From assembly GCA_031213475.1 (NCBI GenBank), contig JARUPZ010000029.1, positions 8,271,290 to 8,335,289 of the forward strand: 64,000 nt of DNA. Reading direction: 5' to 3'. Source of the stretch: Nereocystis luetkeana (lineage: Eukaryota > Sar > Phaeophyceae > Laminariales > Laminariaceae). Below are positions 34,531 through 48,119 of the stretch, piece after piece. Every line of letters starts with the position of its first letter. Position 1 is the first letter of the stretch. A program made the translations under genes and the position numbers. The notes under the pieces are model-generated. The model was not told the DNA's origin and searched no databases. It saw only the letters and a list, made by a program, of their open reading frames with translations.

Positions 34531-35789
34531 ACCGGTACTGTGTACAAATTAGTAGTATAAGTGCCAGGTACTTTATGATAATACGTGTACTACTACTGTA
34601 ATACTTAATGCACGTAGGTTTACCGTTACTTACTGTAGCAATGCCGTGCCAGTCATACCACTCTATTAGCGAACTCACACGGGGAGATGGGGGCGGTATA
34701 TAACGTCGGAGGAGCCGTTTGGTTCGGAGGGATAGCGGAGAAAGGGACGCGCGCATCAGGAGGGGGCCAGGGGGGGACCGGAGGGGGGTGGCTGCAAGCA
34801 GTCGTTAATTTTATTCTTGCTTTCAAAGGGGCGAAGAGCTACCAGCGAGGGAAATCAAATATCGTTTGGCTCATCTGTCCCTCTAACCAGTTTTTTTTTC
34901 AGCTATTTTTCATTCCCACCCAAACTTGTCGTATCTCAAACCCCCGAAGACTCAGAATAGGGTTCCCCTACTCCTCTCCCTGCTACGCCTAGCTTATTAT
35001 CGTGGGATGACGTCATGGTACAGTAGCATGGTATCTGGAATTGTAACATTCTGGTGGTGTAACGGCTTATCTCAATATAGTGTTCCCATGTTATCGCCAT
35101 GGAGGTATAATTTTACCCGCTTGAAAACAATTCATTCGCCGCCCGTTCCGTTAGAAATATTCCGGGCACGGCAATCAACTGCATAACAACAGCAGAAGTC
35201 CCGTATGTTGTATGATGTGCCCCATTGGGTATAGCCAGGCAGGCATACTTATTGTTTGTCGTGAGATGGGGCCAGTCAGCACTTGCATCTCTAGGCCACT
35301 AATCATGGGCGAATGTATGTTGTAGTACGTTGGATAATAACTTCGATCTATAATTAGTACGTAGCACAGTATTTTAGTGTGTTTTCCCTTGTGGCCGCAG
35401 AATGAGACTGTGCGGGTTTCAGGAAGTCGACCCAACCGTTCCATGGATGGAAATCGTTGAGATGTTACAGTGCAGCGGTATCATATCATTGTATCACGCC
35501 GCGCTGGTTTCACCATTCGCCGGACCATCAACCCGGGAAAAGTTGAGTGCAGCCAATAAACTCGCGACATACTCCTTAGTGCGAGCAATACTGAAAAAAA
35601 AACACCATTGGTATGAAATACCGTCGACGTGTGTAATATTAATATGGTATTATTATGGTTTCCATCCGACAATCCGCAGCATGAGCTTCAATGTCGATCG
35701 CTCAGATACGTGCCCAGAACAAAGAAGACCAGAGGCGAACCGAAACGAGACACCTGAGCTACGCACGTGGGCTAAATCCGTAGGTGTCA
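34531..35789. other. Intergenic, no recognisable gene
   Basis: No gene or clear repeat recognised between the inverted-repeat element and the duplicated kinase flank. Confidence 0.4.
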
Positions 35790-36690
35790 CTGCTAACGCT
35801 AACCAGGCGTTGACGGCCGTCGTTATCCCGCGTTTGTTCCTGTCCATTCTTTGCGAGCGAAGGACCTTACACCGTAAAACGCGCGCACGTATCCACGTGT
35901 CATCGACCCTCTGCTCGAACTGGGATCGAGGTTCCAGAAAGTCAAACCCTTATCTGCTCCAATCTAAACCTTAAGGGTCGATACAGGCCGTCGGCGTGGC
36001 TACACCCAACGGTAGCAGCCGCGTATGCACCCTGAATGGAGCAAGTTTTACTTTTGCCAGCCACGCTTCCACAAGTCCGACGAGTTTCTGTTTCGTGGGA
36101 ACATCGTGCCTGAGTGAATTCACCTGTGAAAAAAATAATGAATGTGTCGGTGGTTCCTCCCCTCGTGCCCTCTCAAAACTCGATACGACAAAAAAACTAT
36201 TCACAGGTTTAGTGAGAGTAACAAGTAAAGCCATTCCTCGCGGATTCTTTATGTGCTTGGTTATCCCCCTGCGGGTGGGTAAAAACAAAGCTTGGGCTCA
36301 CCACACTTCCACATATGAATGTCTCGTGTGTCGATTTTAACTCTTCTCTACAGTAGTGAACAACGGTACTGCTGTGGCGAACAGAAGCGTGAGTACGTCG
36401 ACCCGCCCCGATTCTTCGGCTGAAGTATCAGGTGCGGTGGAGATAGGCACCTGTAGAGAGAAGCTCCTCGGGTCGTGAGGGATTCGCACGAAGCTCACCC
36501 ATCAACAAAAAAACAGGCTTCGCCGCGTATCTGCCGTGTCCCCCACACGGCTAGCGTAAAGACGTTACCGGAATCTCCCCCGCCAGGACCACTCTGGATC
36601 CCTCAGAATGAACTCTGCCCCGGTGGCCCCGGCGCATTCCGCACAATAATCGTGGACGTAAAAAAACTTGAACCGGCGCTCGAGACTCTA
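35790..36690 (-). other. Duplicated 3' flank of kinase gene B
   Basis: Aligns with 10180-11139 beyond gene A. A plus-strand frame of 190 codons ends in it but is not conserved in the gene A copy, so it is not called as a gene. Probably 3' UTR plus flank. Confidence 0.6.
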
Positions 36691-38524
36691 CTACGAGAAT
36701 ATCTTCAATCGGAAACACTCTGGTGTCCTAAAAGGACGGAAGCCCGCAATCAAAGGGTCTCGCTCCTCCACCCCCGTGAATTTTGGTAGCGCGCTGCGCG
36801 ACGCCCTCCCCGTCACTGTTGTTTCTCGTCCACCTCCACCACCACCACCACCACTCGCGCCACGCGACGCCCTCCCTGTCAATTTTTTCCCCCCACCTCC
36901 ACCACCACCACCACTCCCACCACTGCTACCAATACTACCACCATCACCACCACCACCACCACCACCACCGTTACTGCTGCGATAGGCCTGGCCCGCAGAT
37001 GGGCTCGAAGCTCTGGGTGGGGGGCATCCGAGGGTGCGCAAAGCGTCTTCCATGTGGTTGGCCAATACCTCGGCAGGCATTCGGGGGAACGGTCGGAAGA
37101 TAAGGTCCATGCACCCCTTGATTTCCTCCAGGGAGACAGTGTCAGCGTCGGCGGCTTCCGCTTCCTCGGGGGTGGCCGCAGCCGGTGGTTCCGAGCAGGG
37201 TGGTGCCCCGATGGCATCAGCCGGAGATCTTTCAGAATCCGCATCATCACCCCGTCCCTCCTCGCAGGGTGCAACGACAACGGGGGGGAGTGGGGGGTGC
37301 ACCCGTCCCATGGAAGGCGTTCCTCCAACGAGCTCCTGGGAATGGGGCGTGGCCGAGTTCGCGGCTTCAATGGCTTCTGCTTCCACAAGGGGGTCAGCAA
37401 CCGGGGGTAACGAGTTGTGCTGTGTATCTACGGCCTCAACGGGAGGCGCAGCAGCCCCCGTACCATCCCCTCCCTCCTCTGCGTGGGATGCAACGACGGG
37501 AGGGGGGGGTGCAGTAGCTAATAGTCCAACAGCAGCAGCCGGCGTTGCCGAGCCGTGAGGTCCCAAGCCGAGCGGTTTCGAGCCGCGCCCAGCAGCACCC
37601 GTATCACCGATATCACCCTCCGTGATCGGTCCCGTGGCGGCGGGGGGCGCGAGGTGCACCCGCTTCACGGAAGGCGCACCCGCCGTGTTCTCCTCCAGGG
37701 AGGGCATGACGGCGTTCGTGGGTTCAGTGGGTTCCACCGCCACAGAGGGCCCCGCAGCCGGCGGTTCCGAGTCTTTGCCAGGGCCCCCCTCCACTATAGG
37801 TGCTGCGACGGAGGGGGGCGCGAGGTGGACTCGCTCCAAAAGAGGCGCACCCGCCACATTGTCCTTCAGGTGGAGCATGACTGCGTTGGGGGCATCCGTG
37901 GCTTCCATCGCAGCAGGGTGTCCTGCAGACGGTGGTCCCGAGCCGTTTCCAGCTCCTCTCTCGGCGTGCGGTGCTGCAACGGGGGGGGGAATGAGGTGCA
38001 CCCGCTCCACGGAAGGCGCATCCGCCGGGGCGCCGCCGATGCGGCCACTGCCAGCCCTGACCGGTCCTGCCACCGGCAGCCCTGAAATGGGGGCGATGGC
38101 AGGCGCTTCCACCGCAGGTGGGTGTCCGATCAGAGGCGCAGGGGCGACCCTAGCCGCAAGAGTTTGAGCGACAATAGCGTCCACGTGGGCGGTAGTGTTT
38201 GTCGCGAGGTCGCGAAGAGAGCTTGTGATGTCTGACAATTCCCCGCGGTCTCCTGGGTTGGGCGAGATCATGTTCCGCAGCATCTCGCAAGTCTTTAGAC
38301 ACGAATCAAGCAGCATCGCATACAGTTCGGTAAGGGCGGGATAGAGCGATCGGAAGACATGAAATAATATTTGTCAGCGCATGTATTTGAGGATAGATCT
38401 CCTTCAAAGCTGAAAGTTCTTCGCGAAAGGTATATCTTGCTCTCTGTGCTTGACTCTATGGCAGTTGATTGGGCGTGTTACTGTAAGGCGTCGTCGACAT
38501 CTATCTGTTGGAGTGCACCGTTGA

Positions 38525-38557
<33 letters not shown>

Positions 38558-41500
38558 CTACATACTTAGATCACAACCCCTGAGCGTGCTCGGTTGGTGC
38601 ATCCCTGGCCTCTCAGAGCTCCCACTTCCAAACCACCTCCTTTCAATACTTGCTGGACCTTTCCAGCAGTTCTTTGTTTTCTCCATTTATCTAGGTACTC
38701 TCGGCCCTTTCTTCCTTTTTTCTTCTTTCGTTTCATGTGCGTGCGTGTACTCCAAGTACGGCACCGCGGGAAAGCCCGGCACCGTCGTGGATGTCAGTGG
38801 GTGCTGGCGGGTAGAAGGGGGTTTGCAAGGAGCGCGGTCGCCGCTTTCGTGCCCAGGCGTCGCGTGTGCCTCGAGACACGAGGGATGCATGAACGGGCTT
38901 TGTCTGGCTTCCATTTGTGATTTTTGATAGAGTATGTACGAGTGATAAAGGTCGTTAGGGATGGCAAGATAATGTTCAAGCGGTGCTTATTTTTGCGACC
39001 ACGCTAAAGTTGAAAGCGGGAGCTGGGCAGTTTGAACACCAACGTTATCGAGCTGGCGAACGACGGCCACGGTGAGCACCGGGCTTCACGCGAGGCGGGC
39101 GACGGGGCTGATTGTGGCAGAGAGTGATAAAAGCTTTACCCGGACCGAATCGGTAGCGAGGTGGTCGCGAGAGGGGCGGGCGGCGTACGAGGCTGAGAGA
39201 AGCTCTTCTGTGCGATTTTTTTATTTTCTACTTTTCGACCGGGTGTAAGGTGTTCCAATCAGGCAGAACATTATTGCACGAGAGGGGATGGGGATTTTTT
39301 TTTCTTTCCGATTTTTCGGTTTCATTTTCATTGTTTTTGCTGCTGTGCCGTGCTGTGCTTTCGCTTTCTTCGTACATACGAGTACAGACATACATGGTAG
39401 AGCATATCAAACTAAGAAAATAAGTACAGCAGTATTATGTGGCGTCCGAGCTGACGTCGGAGCTGTTTTTTCCTGAAGCATGGCGGCGGGACTCTTGGCA
39501 TTATCAAGTCGCCGGTTTGCAATTACGATCCTTAAAAAAACTAAATTCAATCGTGGACCTCTGTTCGCTTCGCTTAATTTGATGTACTTTTTTCCTTCCT
39601 GAGCGAGCGTAGCGGGCGGCGGAGGCCGCCCGCGGAGCGAAGCGTCTTGTATATATATATATATATCCCGTATCCCCCGGGGTATTGCTTGCTTCAGTGA
39701 TCGACATCAATCCCTTGAAGCGCACCGTTGAGCCTATCCGTTGCGCCTATCCCCTATACACCGGGAGGTCGAAGGGAAAACCTCAATTACTCAATTCAAC
39801 GTAGGATGTCGATCATGCAAGGGAAACCACATGCAAGATAAATTCCTTCCTTCCTGAACGTTACCAGTAGTTCAGACTTCGACTACGTACGAGGCAGTCA
39901 TTTCTACGCATTTCTTTTCTCATTCTTGAAACCCACCTTCGAACGCTCCGACGGGGGCAGAAGCGGGTTGAGGTGGTCCGGCTGAAGGAGGATGCGGGCC
40001 AAACTTCCGTCCGTCTTGGTTCTGAGGCAAATATCGTTCTGCATATGGTACACAGGCACAGCAGCGAAATAAAACAGACGTGAGGTAAACCACATGGCAC
40101 GGTCACGTATAGATAGTAGATCAGCGCGAGGCAGTGAAACGGATGGACTACGCCCTCGGATAAGTTAATGGCCCCTTTTTTTTACTGCATCTATCATGTT
40201 TTTGGGTACAATTAACTTGGAATTAGAGTGAGGCAATTTTTGAAAGGGTTAATGGGCAACATCGTCTCTCGTGCGGTACGTGGCACACAGTATACACGTA
40301 CGAAGTGCATGATATCGCAGGGAAAATCGAAGCACGCTTTCAAGACTACCGCTAGAGCCCTACGCAACTGGCAACATGGATGTTTTCATGTGTAATGACG
40401 ATGTTCTCACAGAGCTCACTTCCCTGAGATCCTGGCTGTGGTCACTGTGGCCACAAAAGAGACCGTAACAAAATGCATCTCGATGGCAGGAAACAACCAA
40501 GTACGAAACAATGCGCACGTTAGCAGTAGTATCGGTATCATACCAGTCCAGTGTGTGAGGGAAACGGTTCTAGCGAGCTGTGGAATACCATCCCGTATCA
40601 CTTGCAACCAAATAACACCAGGAACATATCCATGGTATACTCAAACAAAAAAAAAAAGGAAAAAGAAAAACACAAAGAGGGAGAAGAAAGAAGAAAGAAA
40701 CGAATTCAAAAATAAAGGGAAACACCAATGGAAGGAAATAAGCAAACATGCTCTCAATAAGTAACTACAGTGTACCATATTCTACCCAAGTTGCCCGACG
40801 CGTTCGAGAGCGCGAGGCGAACTACGGAGCGCGAGAAGAGTCGACCCTGACGTACGCGGACTCACCCAGTGCTCGTTCATGTCAGCGCCTGCGGCCTGCA
40901 GCACTTGACCGCGTTCTTTTTCTTCTTCGGTGATGAGGGCCTGTAGTTGGACGAAGGAGCCATTTCGGGAGAGTGTAGGAGAAGACTAAGAGGTGAAAGG
41001 GAAAATGCAACCTACCCGCTGGCTAGCTAGCTGGCTAGCTGGCTGGCTGGCGTGGGTGTTGCGGTGGCCAGAGTCAATATTACCAAGTATCAGGTACAAA
41101 CCTAGTTTGTCGCGGAAATAGCTGTGTTGAGACCGCACGGATGAACTACAGTATGTGAAGTATCTGTATCATCCCTCCGCTCGTTGGAGTCTACGCCCCC
41201 GCCCCCATACGCACAGCCCAACCGACCCCCCCGCCAGCCACGGGCATGCCTCTTACCCAGTGGAGCCACATGCAATCGCTCTTAGTCCTCAATGACGGTT
41301 TGACCAGGATGTAGCACAGGTCTACCCCGAAAGAAAATACATCCTGATTGGGTGCGGCTATGACTTCCCCGAGGAGGTTCTCGAGAGGTACCCGATCCAA
41401 GCGTCCTGTTTTGAGGGGTCTCCTTTCACCCACGCCTGTGATGTTCACGGCAAGAACAAGAGTGTTAAGGTTAAGCGCCAGACCTGCGCGTTAGATGTGA

Positions 41501-44500
41501 TAAGGTGTCAGGTTGCGGATGAACAACGAAAATCCGCACATCGTGTTGCTTATCTTGAGAGGCAAAACATCGCGCTTACCATCTTAGACCCGCGTCAAAA
41601 CAAATCATGATGCGTGCACACAGAAGTCCGACCGGGAAAGGTCGCCGCTCAACTACAAACTCCGTCCAACATTTGCAAACCTGCGATCTTCCGGGTGCTT
41701 TTTTATAAATATGTGTTTACTCTGAACGTAAGTAACTCGCCCTCTAAACATTCGTGCACCACGTATTACGATCAGCAGTACCTCCAAAGGTGACAGTCGG
41801 CGGGTCTTTATCGTTTTTTTTTTGTCTCTTATGAAATTCTTTATTTTCACTCTCGAAACGCGACTCACCGCACCACAGTCCGAGGTCCGAAATCTTCCCT
41901 ACGAAACCCGCAGGGCAGTTGCTGCGGCAGACCAAGGTGTTGTCCAGCTTATGGTCGCAGTGGACCATTCCTTCCCTGTGTAAATACGATAAACCCTCTG
42001 CCGCATCCGCTACCAAGCTAACCGCAAACGACACAAACAGTCGCAACAAAAACGAAACAGGCGAAAAGACGGCGTCGTGTTTTCACAATATATCGTACAA
42101 ATTGTAACATTCGAAAAATAAAAAATGGGTGTAGATGAGACGTATTACGCAGCTTGCAAAGCTGAGTATCTACTATTTAATCGGTCGAAGTCACAGCTAA
42201 CGTATTTCACAATTATACAAATTAAATCCTTAACAGGGAGTTACATAAAGAATACGCGCGAACAGCTTATCATACAACTTGTAAAATTTAGGAAAAATGG
42301 GATATACAGTAGACGAGACATATGCTGCAGCTTACAAAGATGAGTATCGATTATTTAATCAGTCAAACTCACAGCTGACGTATTTCACAATATTTAAAAA
42401 TAAATAAATTCTCAAGACGAGCAAGCACTGGAAGGCGTGCCCAAGCGAACGCCATGTTTTAAAAACATTCGCCAGCATTGGTACCCCGGGAGCGCGTGCT
42501 TGCTGGGCATGGGTGATGACGCTTTGTGAAACCGAATATTCTGCAGGTATGCTCACTTGATGATTTGTTCTAGGGTAAATGCCTGGACGCTCGCGTTGAT
42601 GGAAGCCTGGTAGAGGTCGCAGACGGCGATCTCCATGACCAGGCCTTCCGACCCCGCGACATCGCTCAGGGCCTCCACGGAAACTACGTTCTTGTGAGGT
42701 TTCAAGCTGAGGTGTAGGGACAAGAGGTAGAGAGGGGAGGATAGCATGCCATGAGACGAGAGCTACCTCGGCCGCCCGAGGATCTGGACTTCAAGTGCCC
42801 AACGTTGCGACGTACACACCAAAACGCAACAGAAGCACCACACAATAGTAAGTAACATCACCAAAAACAGGCTCGGTGTGCGTATGCGTGTCGGCTCGCT
42901 GCCGATACGCGTGCGGCTATCAGCCCCAAATAGTGCCACGAAGAGTACGCCGATCGCGTGTCGAGACGTAGGAGGGGAGAGACTCACATGGCGTAGGCAG
43001 CCAACTCCCGAATCAGAGCGTTCGCGTCCTTCCCCTGATAGAAAAATTGATGGGAACGGGTCTGGTAACGTCGGCTAGGCTGAAAAGGCCGTGTAAATCA
43101 ACCAGCGACGGCAAACAAACAAATGACGCGATCTGTGCGCAGCTGCACCGGCATTTCCTACCTGATACGCCCGCGGGGCAACGTGATCGCGAAACAAGCC
43201 TGTCGTTATTATCCATGGTATTATGTAAACGTACAGCAGTATAAACCGTATTCTAGCCCTACGTAGACCACCAAACGTCAACGTCATGTTTCTCGTTTTA
43301 TTCGCACTACGTACTATTTATTTGTCGTTTTCGCGCTACTCAAATTGAAGCCACAAAAAAACTAAAATCGGGTTTGACACGCTAAAGCGACGGCAGCATG
43401 TTTGTCGTCATTGTGGCCACGGGCTAGATGGTGGAGATGGACCATCCTGACACCATTGCCAACAACAACGACAAGGGCAAGAACAACACATTATCGTTTC
43501 CCCAAGCGTACAATGTGCAGTCTTGTAACCTTAACGCCAAACCTTACGTTGCGGTAGAGTTCCCATAGCAAACACATGTCACCATACACTGGGGTCACCC
43601 TTCCTTCTAGCCATCATAGTACAGCTCACAGCTCACCGGTAAAGCCCTCTTTACAGCGTACACCGCGTTGGTCTTCTTACACCTGCCGCGGTGCACAATC
43701 CCAAACGCTCCTCGGCCCAGGACTTTGGTGTCGTAAAAACGCTCCGTCGGTTTCGCCAGACCGTTTTCGGCTAGCTCGCGCTTGCAAGCACAAGCGCCTT
43801 GCTTACCGTGCATGTGCGCATCTCTTAAGTCGCCAGGGGTCCGCCGAGCCATAATTTCGAAAACCCTTGGATGTCCAGCCGCAACCCCGCCAGGACGGAG
43901 ACGGGCCAGAGCTTCCGCGCCCCTAGTCGGCTGTGGAGGGGAAGGGGGGCGAGTGCCGGGATCACGTTATTGTTAACCTGGACGGCGTGCCATGTTTAGT
44001 GATCGGCAACGAAAAAAATGTTCCCAATTTTTTACTTCTTGCCCCTGGGTCTGCGACGCAGTGGCCGCGCGTGGTTGGTGCCGCCGCGACACCTATACGA
44101 CAGCAGTGATCGGGGGTGCGCTGTTCCTGTGCCGATCGAAGAAAAAGAGGTGCAGTGCGAATGAAAGTCTTCCCCTGTGTGACGCGCGTCGTCTGAGACC
44201 CTTTTTTGTGTGATTTTTTCGTACAGATACGCTGTGTCGGGGCTGACTGATGCTGCCTTGACAAGTGGTCGACCGCGGTACGTCAAGGAAGGCTAGACTT
44301 CTGTACAACAACCGACTACAGTGAGCATCAAGCTGCAAGCACAAGTACGATAGGTGTAAACAGCTGTCTCCCGTACCTGAGATGCGAAAGCGGAAAAATC
44401 GGTGGTGCCCTTCGCAGCGTCCAGTCTGCGCTTCAAGGCTTTGCAGAGGGCCTAGCTCGAGGAGACGGCAGGGCGGGGCGGTAGTGATCGAGGCTTGAGT

Positions 44501-46430
44501 GCACCGCAGACATCCCGCAAAGGAACCACCAACTATACTCCTGCGTAAAGCGGGGGAATTCTGAGTAGACATGCCGTTGGTGCACGAAACCCCTGCACGA
44601 GGCTTGGCAAGGACCCCAAAAATAATGAGAATGTGCATAACAGGTGGAAAAAGTCGCGAAAGCACAACATGCATTGGACACATTGGCCGCAGTGTTGCTC
44701 CCGGTAGCGTGTTGAAACTATACGCTTTTTACGCATGCTTCCTGGCTGGTGAGCCGATACATACTGCGAATGAAGAAAAAAAAAAAGGTCGCAGCGACGC
44801 CCCGTGATCACACGCCACGCACGGATTGCCCCGTGTGACTTGCCGCGCACGAAAACAACACATCGAACCTGCGAGACGCTTAGGGCTTCGGTCTTCTCCT
44901 CTAGCTCATCAGTGAGCTTTTCAATCCTCCGTTGCTGCTCTGAATTTTGGTCCTAAGCCGAACGGATTGTTTGACGAACGCACAGCACCGGTGCACAGAG
45001 AAGCGCGAGTTCGTAGAAGCAGTAGAAGTTGTCATGATTTGGTTCTGTGGGGCGTCGTACGATACGGTGCATCTTGTGCCACCTTGTGCACCGCAGGTTT
45101 GGAATAAAACATCGCGCAACACACATTAAGCGTGTGCGTAGCATGCAACTTGTGTTAATAGTCATGAAACAGATCGCAGCCGTTGGCAGGGCAGCGCGGG
45201 TTCTTCGCTGCAGCGCTGTTCCTCGAACTGACTCGGCGGGGCTCGCCGCGCGCGGTTGCTCCAACCGGCAAGACGGTCAAGCCATGCATTTCAGCAGCAG
45301 CAGCAGTGACGTATGCCAATAGTTACAAATAACATTGAAACCGCCGACTCACGTTGACTAGCTGCAACTGGTACTCCGCTTTCTCCGCCTGGTTACGGTA
45401 GTGCGCTACTTCTCTTTCCTTCCGGACGAGGAGTCTCTGCAAGTGGATGTGCTGGTCGGTGCTGCTGGGGATCGCGGCAGTCGTCCTCGTCGCCGAGTTG
45501 GCCACAATAGCGTTAGGCACGGCCTGTCAATAGGGGGGAGGGGGGGGGGACGAGAAACGGGCGGCAGGATGACGACGCGCGGTTTGCGTCCAACAAGCGC
45601 TCAGCTTTCAAGTTTTGCTTCTCAATCTCGTATAATGTACACGACATACACGCTCGGACTCTCTGCGTACGCTCGCTTCCTCAGGCGACGTACATGTAAT
45701 GACACAGGTCATACTTTACAGTACGAGCCTAGTATTAATAAATAACACACACCGTTCGGATGTTGTGTCTACGTACGTACTCGAGACGCGGGATCTCCTG
45801 TGGCGACGCAGCAGGGCAGTGAGTGACCATCCATGATCTACTGTACTACAGTACCACTGTGCACGCAGGGTAACTACTATACCTGCCAATTCGTACATAG
45901 GTCTCGATTCGCTTACGGGTACTACTGCTGTTGTAAAACATGTGAAATCCAGTGCGGCAAAACTCGAGCGTTGCGGGAATTTATGTAATAAAGTCGAACC
46001 GATCTGTACTGCTGTACTGGTATGCAGTACGAGTATGCCTGGTACCTGGTACTCGTACGGCTGTTGTATGTATGCCTCAAGATAAACATGGGGCGGATTT
46101 CGTGAGGGAGGCTGCCATTGCGGTGACGCGGTCGCCGACCTGGCACCGCGCAACTACAGTACGTATCCCTTCCTTGAGGTACGCGTCTCGGGCAACACCG
46201 CGCAATGCGTTCCGCAGTCGGCGCGAGCTATCACCGTATTATAAATGTTGGCGCTGCTATGGTCTACGTGCGTGTGTCTTGTGGATGCTGGATGCCGCAG
46301 CGTTCGGGTAGCTCCGGTAGCGTGTGCTTTTCCTTGTTCGATTTCTGAACGTTCATGTGTTTTCAAGCACGAGTCGTAATTGGAATTTGTCTCCACACTC
46401 GGCCGCCGGAGTGTCACGATATCACAAATC

Positions 46431-46476
<46 letters not shown>

Positions 46477-46477
46477 G

Positions 46478-46509
<32 letters not shown>

Positions 46510-46849
46510 CCACAACAACAGGGTACAAGCGAGGGTGGATGCATAACGCACGCGATGTCCTGAGTGCTACTACTACTGCTGTGTAGGCGCGCGATCTCTC
46601 TCGTTTGGCCTTTCCAAGCAAGCCGTCCAACCTGCTCCAGACAAAAAGCTCCCGTCCGCATGACACCCAACAAACAGCAGTTTTTAGTTGCTAGTTTTTC
46701 ATGTACAGATCGGTCTATACATGATACCACGCCCGTCCGATAGTCACCTGTAAACCATCATCACCGAGGCCTTGGGCCTGCCGCTCCACGTCACCCTCGT
46801 GATCTGGGCTCCCCATCCGGCGAGCGCCTACCTCCGTCCCCTCCAGCAT
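36691..46849 (-). CDS. Divergent protein kinase B, paralogue of A, with long Pro/Ala/Glu-rich tail, 12 exons
   Basis: Minus-strand exons in coding order: 46748-46849, 45353-45523, 44869-44952, 44377-44451, 43637-43930, 42988-43034, 42557-42706, 41869-42017, 41257-41435, 40866-40940, 39937-40038, 36691-38292. They join to 1009 residues with the same intron phases as gene A; all introns read GT-AG. The order is leader, coiled coil (about residues 35-144), then kinase domain with GRGAFG loop, YAVK lysine, RELAAY helix C, HCDHKLDN catalytic loop, SDLG in place of DFG, VPLEN in place of APE, DVFSFGVD helix F. The C-terminal Arg is in NPGDRGEL. This copy keeps a more ordinary DLG and may be the better enzyme. 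The 533-residue last exon holds acidic Pro/Ala repeats with (S)VERVHLAPP.VAAP, a Gly-rich run, and ends ...RDPLIAGFRPF plus ten residues. Membrane segments are not evident; function unknown. Confidence 0.83.
38528..38556. repeat. (TA)n microsatellite
   Basis: About 14 TA units inside kinase B intron 11. Confidence 0.9.
42070..42410 (+). repeat. Two tandem copies of a dispersed repeat in kinase B intron 7
   Basis: Units at about 42070-42225 and 42240-42410 share GAGTATC.A.TATTTAATC, AGCT.ACGTATTTCACAAT and GAGAC.TAT. A third copy lies inverted in kinase A intron 2 (18318-18480). Confidence 0.6.
46433..46519. repeat. (CAA)n microsatellite in kinase B intron 1
   Basis: Almost uninterrupted CAA over ~87 bp; makes artificial poly-Gln, poly-Asn and poly-Val frames. 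Confidence 0.95.
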
Positions 46850-47220
46850 TGTTATGAACTCGTGCGGGGATGTTGCACACAGCACTCACTCGTCTCTGCA
46901 GTTCAGATGTGTGCCGCACTCGAAAGTCGCAACACGATCGAATCGATAGCTGTGGCACCGCGGATGTGACCGCCTATCGCCGAACCCGAAAACGGACCAG
47001 CGAAGATGGCCCCTACACACCGCTGCCACGGACGCACTCTCTTCGACTCCTGTCGGATCTCTGAGCCTTGTTTGGTGTCCTTGGTATGCCCCCCTCCCCG
47101 GTTGTGCGCCTATTTCGGAGGGCATGATGAGGAAACCTGGGCGTTTTTGGTTGGGGGATGTGTGCACTATCCCGTTGGTATGACACCCCAAACGAAAATA
47201 ATGGATCCAGCATAAAAGAG
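46850..47220 (-). promoter_or_regulatory. Conserved 5' flank of kinase gene B
   Basis: Aligns with the 19388-19770 flank of gene A, with the same blocks CATACCAACGGGATAG and TTCGCTGGTCCG at similar distances from the start codon. Likely 5' UTR and promoter region. Confidence 0.5.
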
Positions 47221-47238
47221 CAAAGATATGCTGTTTCA

Positions 47239-47346
47239 TTGTCCCGAAATACGTGGTACCTGGTATAAAGTATGTATATTTAATAACCAGGTGTGTGTGC
47301 TTCAAACGCTACTTACATACCTGGTACCAGGTATATTTCGGGACAA
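47239..47346. mobile_element. Short MITE-like element with TTGTCCCGAAATA ends
   Basis: A 108 bp unit: TTGTCCCGAAATA at 47239-47251 and its complement TATTTCGGGACAA at 47334-47346, with inner GGTACCTGGTA and TACCAGGTA also inverted. No second copy was noticed. Confidence 0.55.
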
Positions 47347-48119
47347 GTGTTACGTACGTCCACATCACACCAGGTACGCTTTACCAGGTACCTGGTAGTT
47401 TTTTTTCGATCTTTTTTTTTTTGCAATTTTTTGTTCTGGCAATAAAATTAAAATTTACTTGAGTACATGTTTTCATTTCTCATTTTCCCTCATGGCTTGC
47501 GTCTGTTCTCCTTGTTTTTGAAGCATTACGTTTTCACTTTTCCTTTAAAAAAAGTGTCTTTTCACTGATTTTCATCATGTATTTGAAAAAAAAATGTTTT
47601 CGTCCTTTTTTCAACCTCTAGAAAATACGAAGAGCGAAGAGAGGCGTACGTACAAACGAACGTATACGCACAAAACAACAGAATAAATGTGCAGCATGAT
47701 GAGCTACGAACTTATCAACTCGTTGATCACTCATCATACAGCAGTAGTACCATTATACCGTTCTGCTATTATACCAGGTACGTACGTAATTACTAAACAC
47801 CCCCCCCCCCCAAAAAAAAAAAAAACAAAGGGGAAACCAAAACAAAAAAAGTTGTTGTGTTTTTTTTTACGCCCCAGTGGGGAAAAGCACCAGACAAAGC
47901 GTGAAACGAACGAGCAAACATATATCTTGTTACCGATTAGATGGCGGGTGAGAGGTAGAAATCAAGAATATTCATCGCCGACCTCAATGTGGGTACTGGG
48001 TACAGGCGAAAAGGGCCGTCGGTCGGGCTGGCCACGTATGACAAGGGTGTTGTGGTACAATTGGAACGAACCCCTCAACCCGGAATTATCTTAAGTATCA
48101 AAACGCCTACCAAAACAAT
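47347..48119. other. Intergenic region between kinase B and the ARMC6-like gene
   Basis: AT-rich with homopolymer tracts (poly-T near 47400-47421, poly-C/poly-A at 47802-47825). Kinase B and the ARMC6-like gene are divergently transcribed, so promoters for both should lie within 46.85-48.12 kb, but no specific element could be assigned. Confidence 0.4.

Noticed and set aside
46324..46730. Poly-Gln, poly-Asn and Cys/Val-rich ORFs
   Set aside because: Pure products of the (CAA)n microsatellite inside kinase B intron 1.
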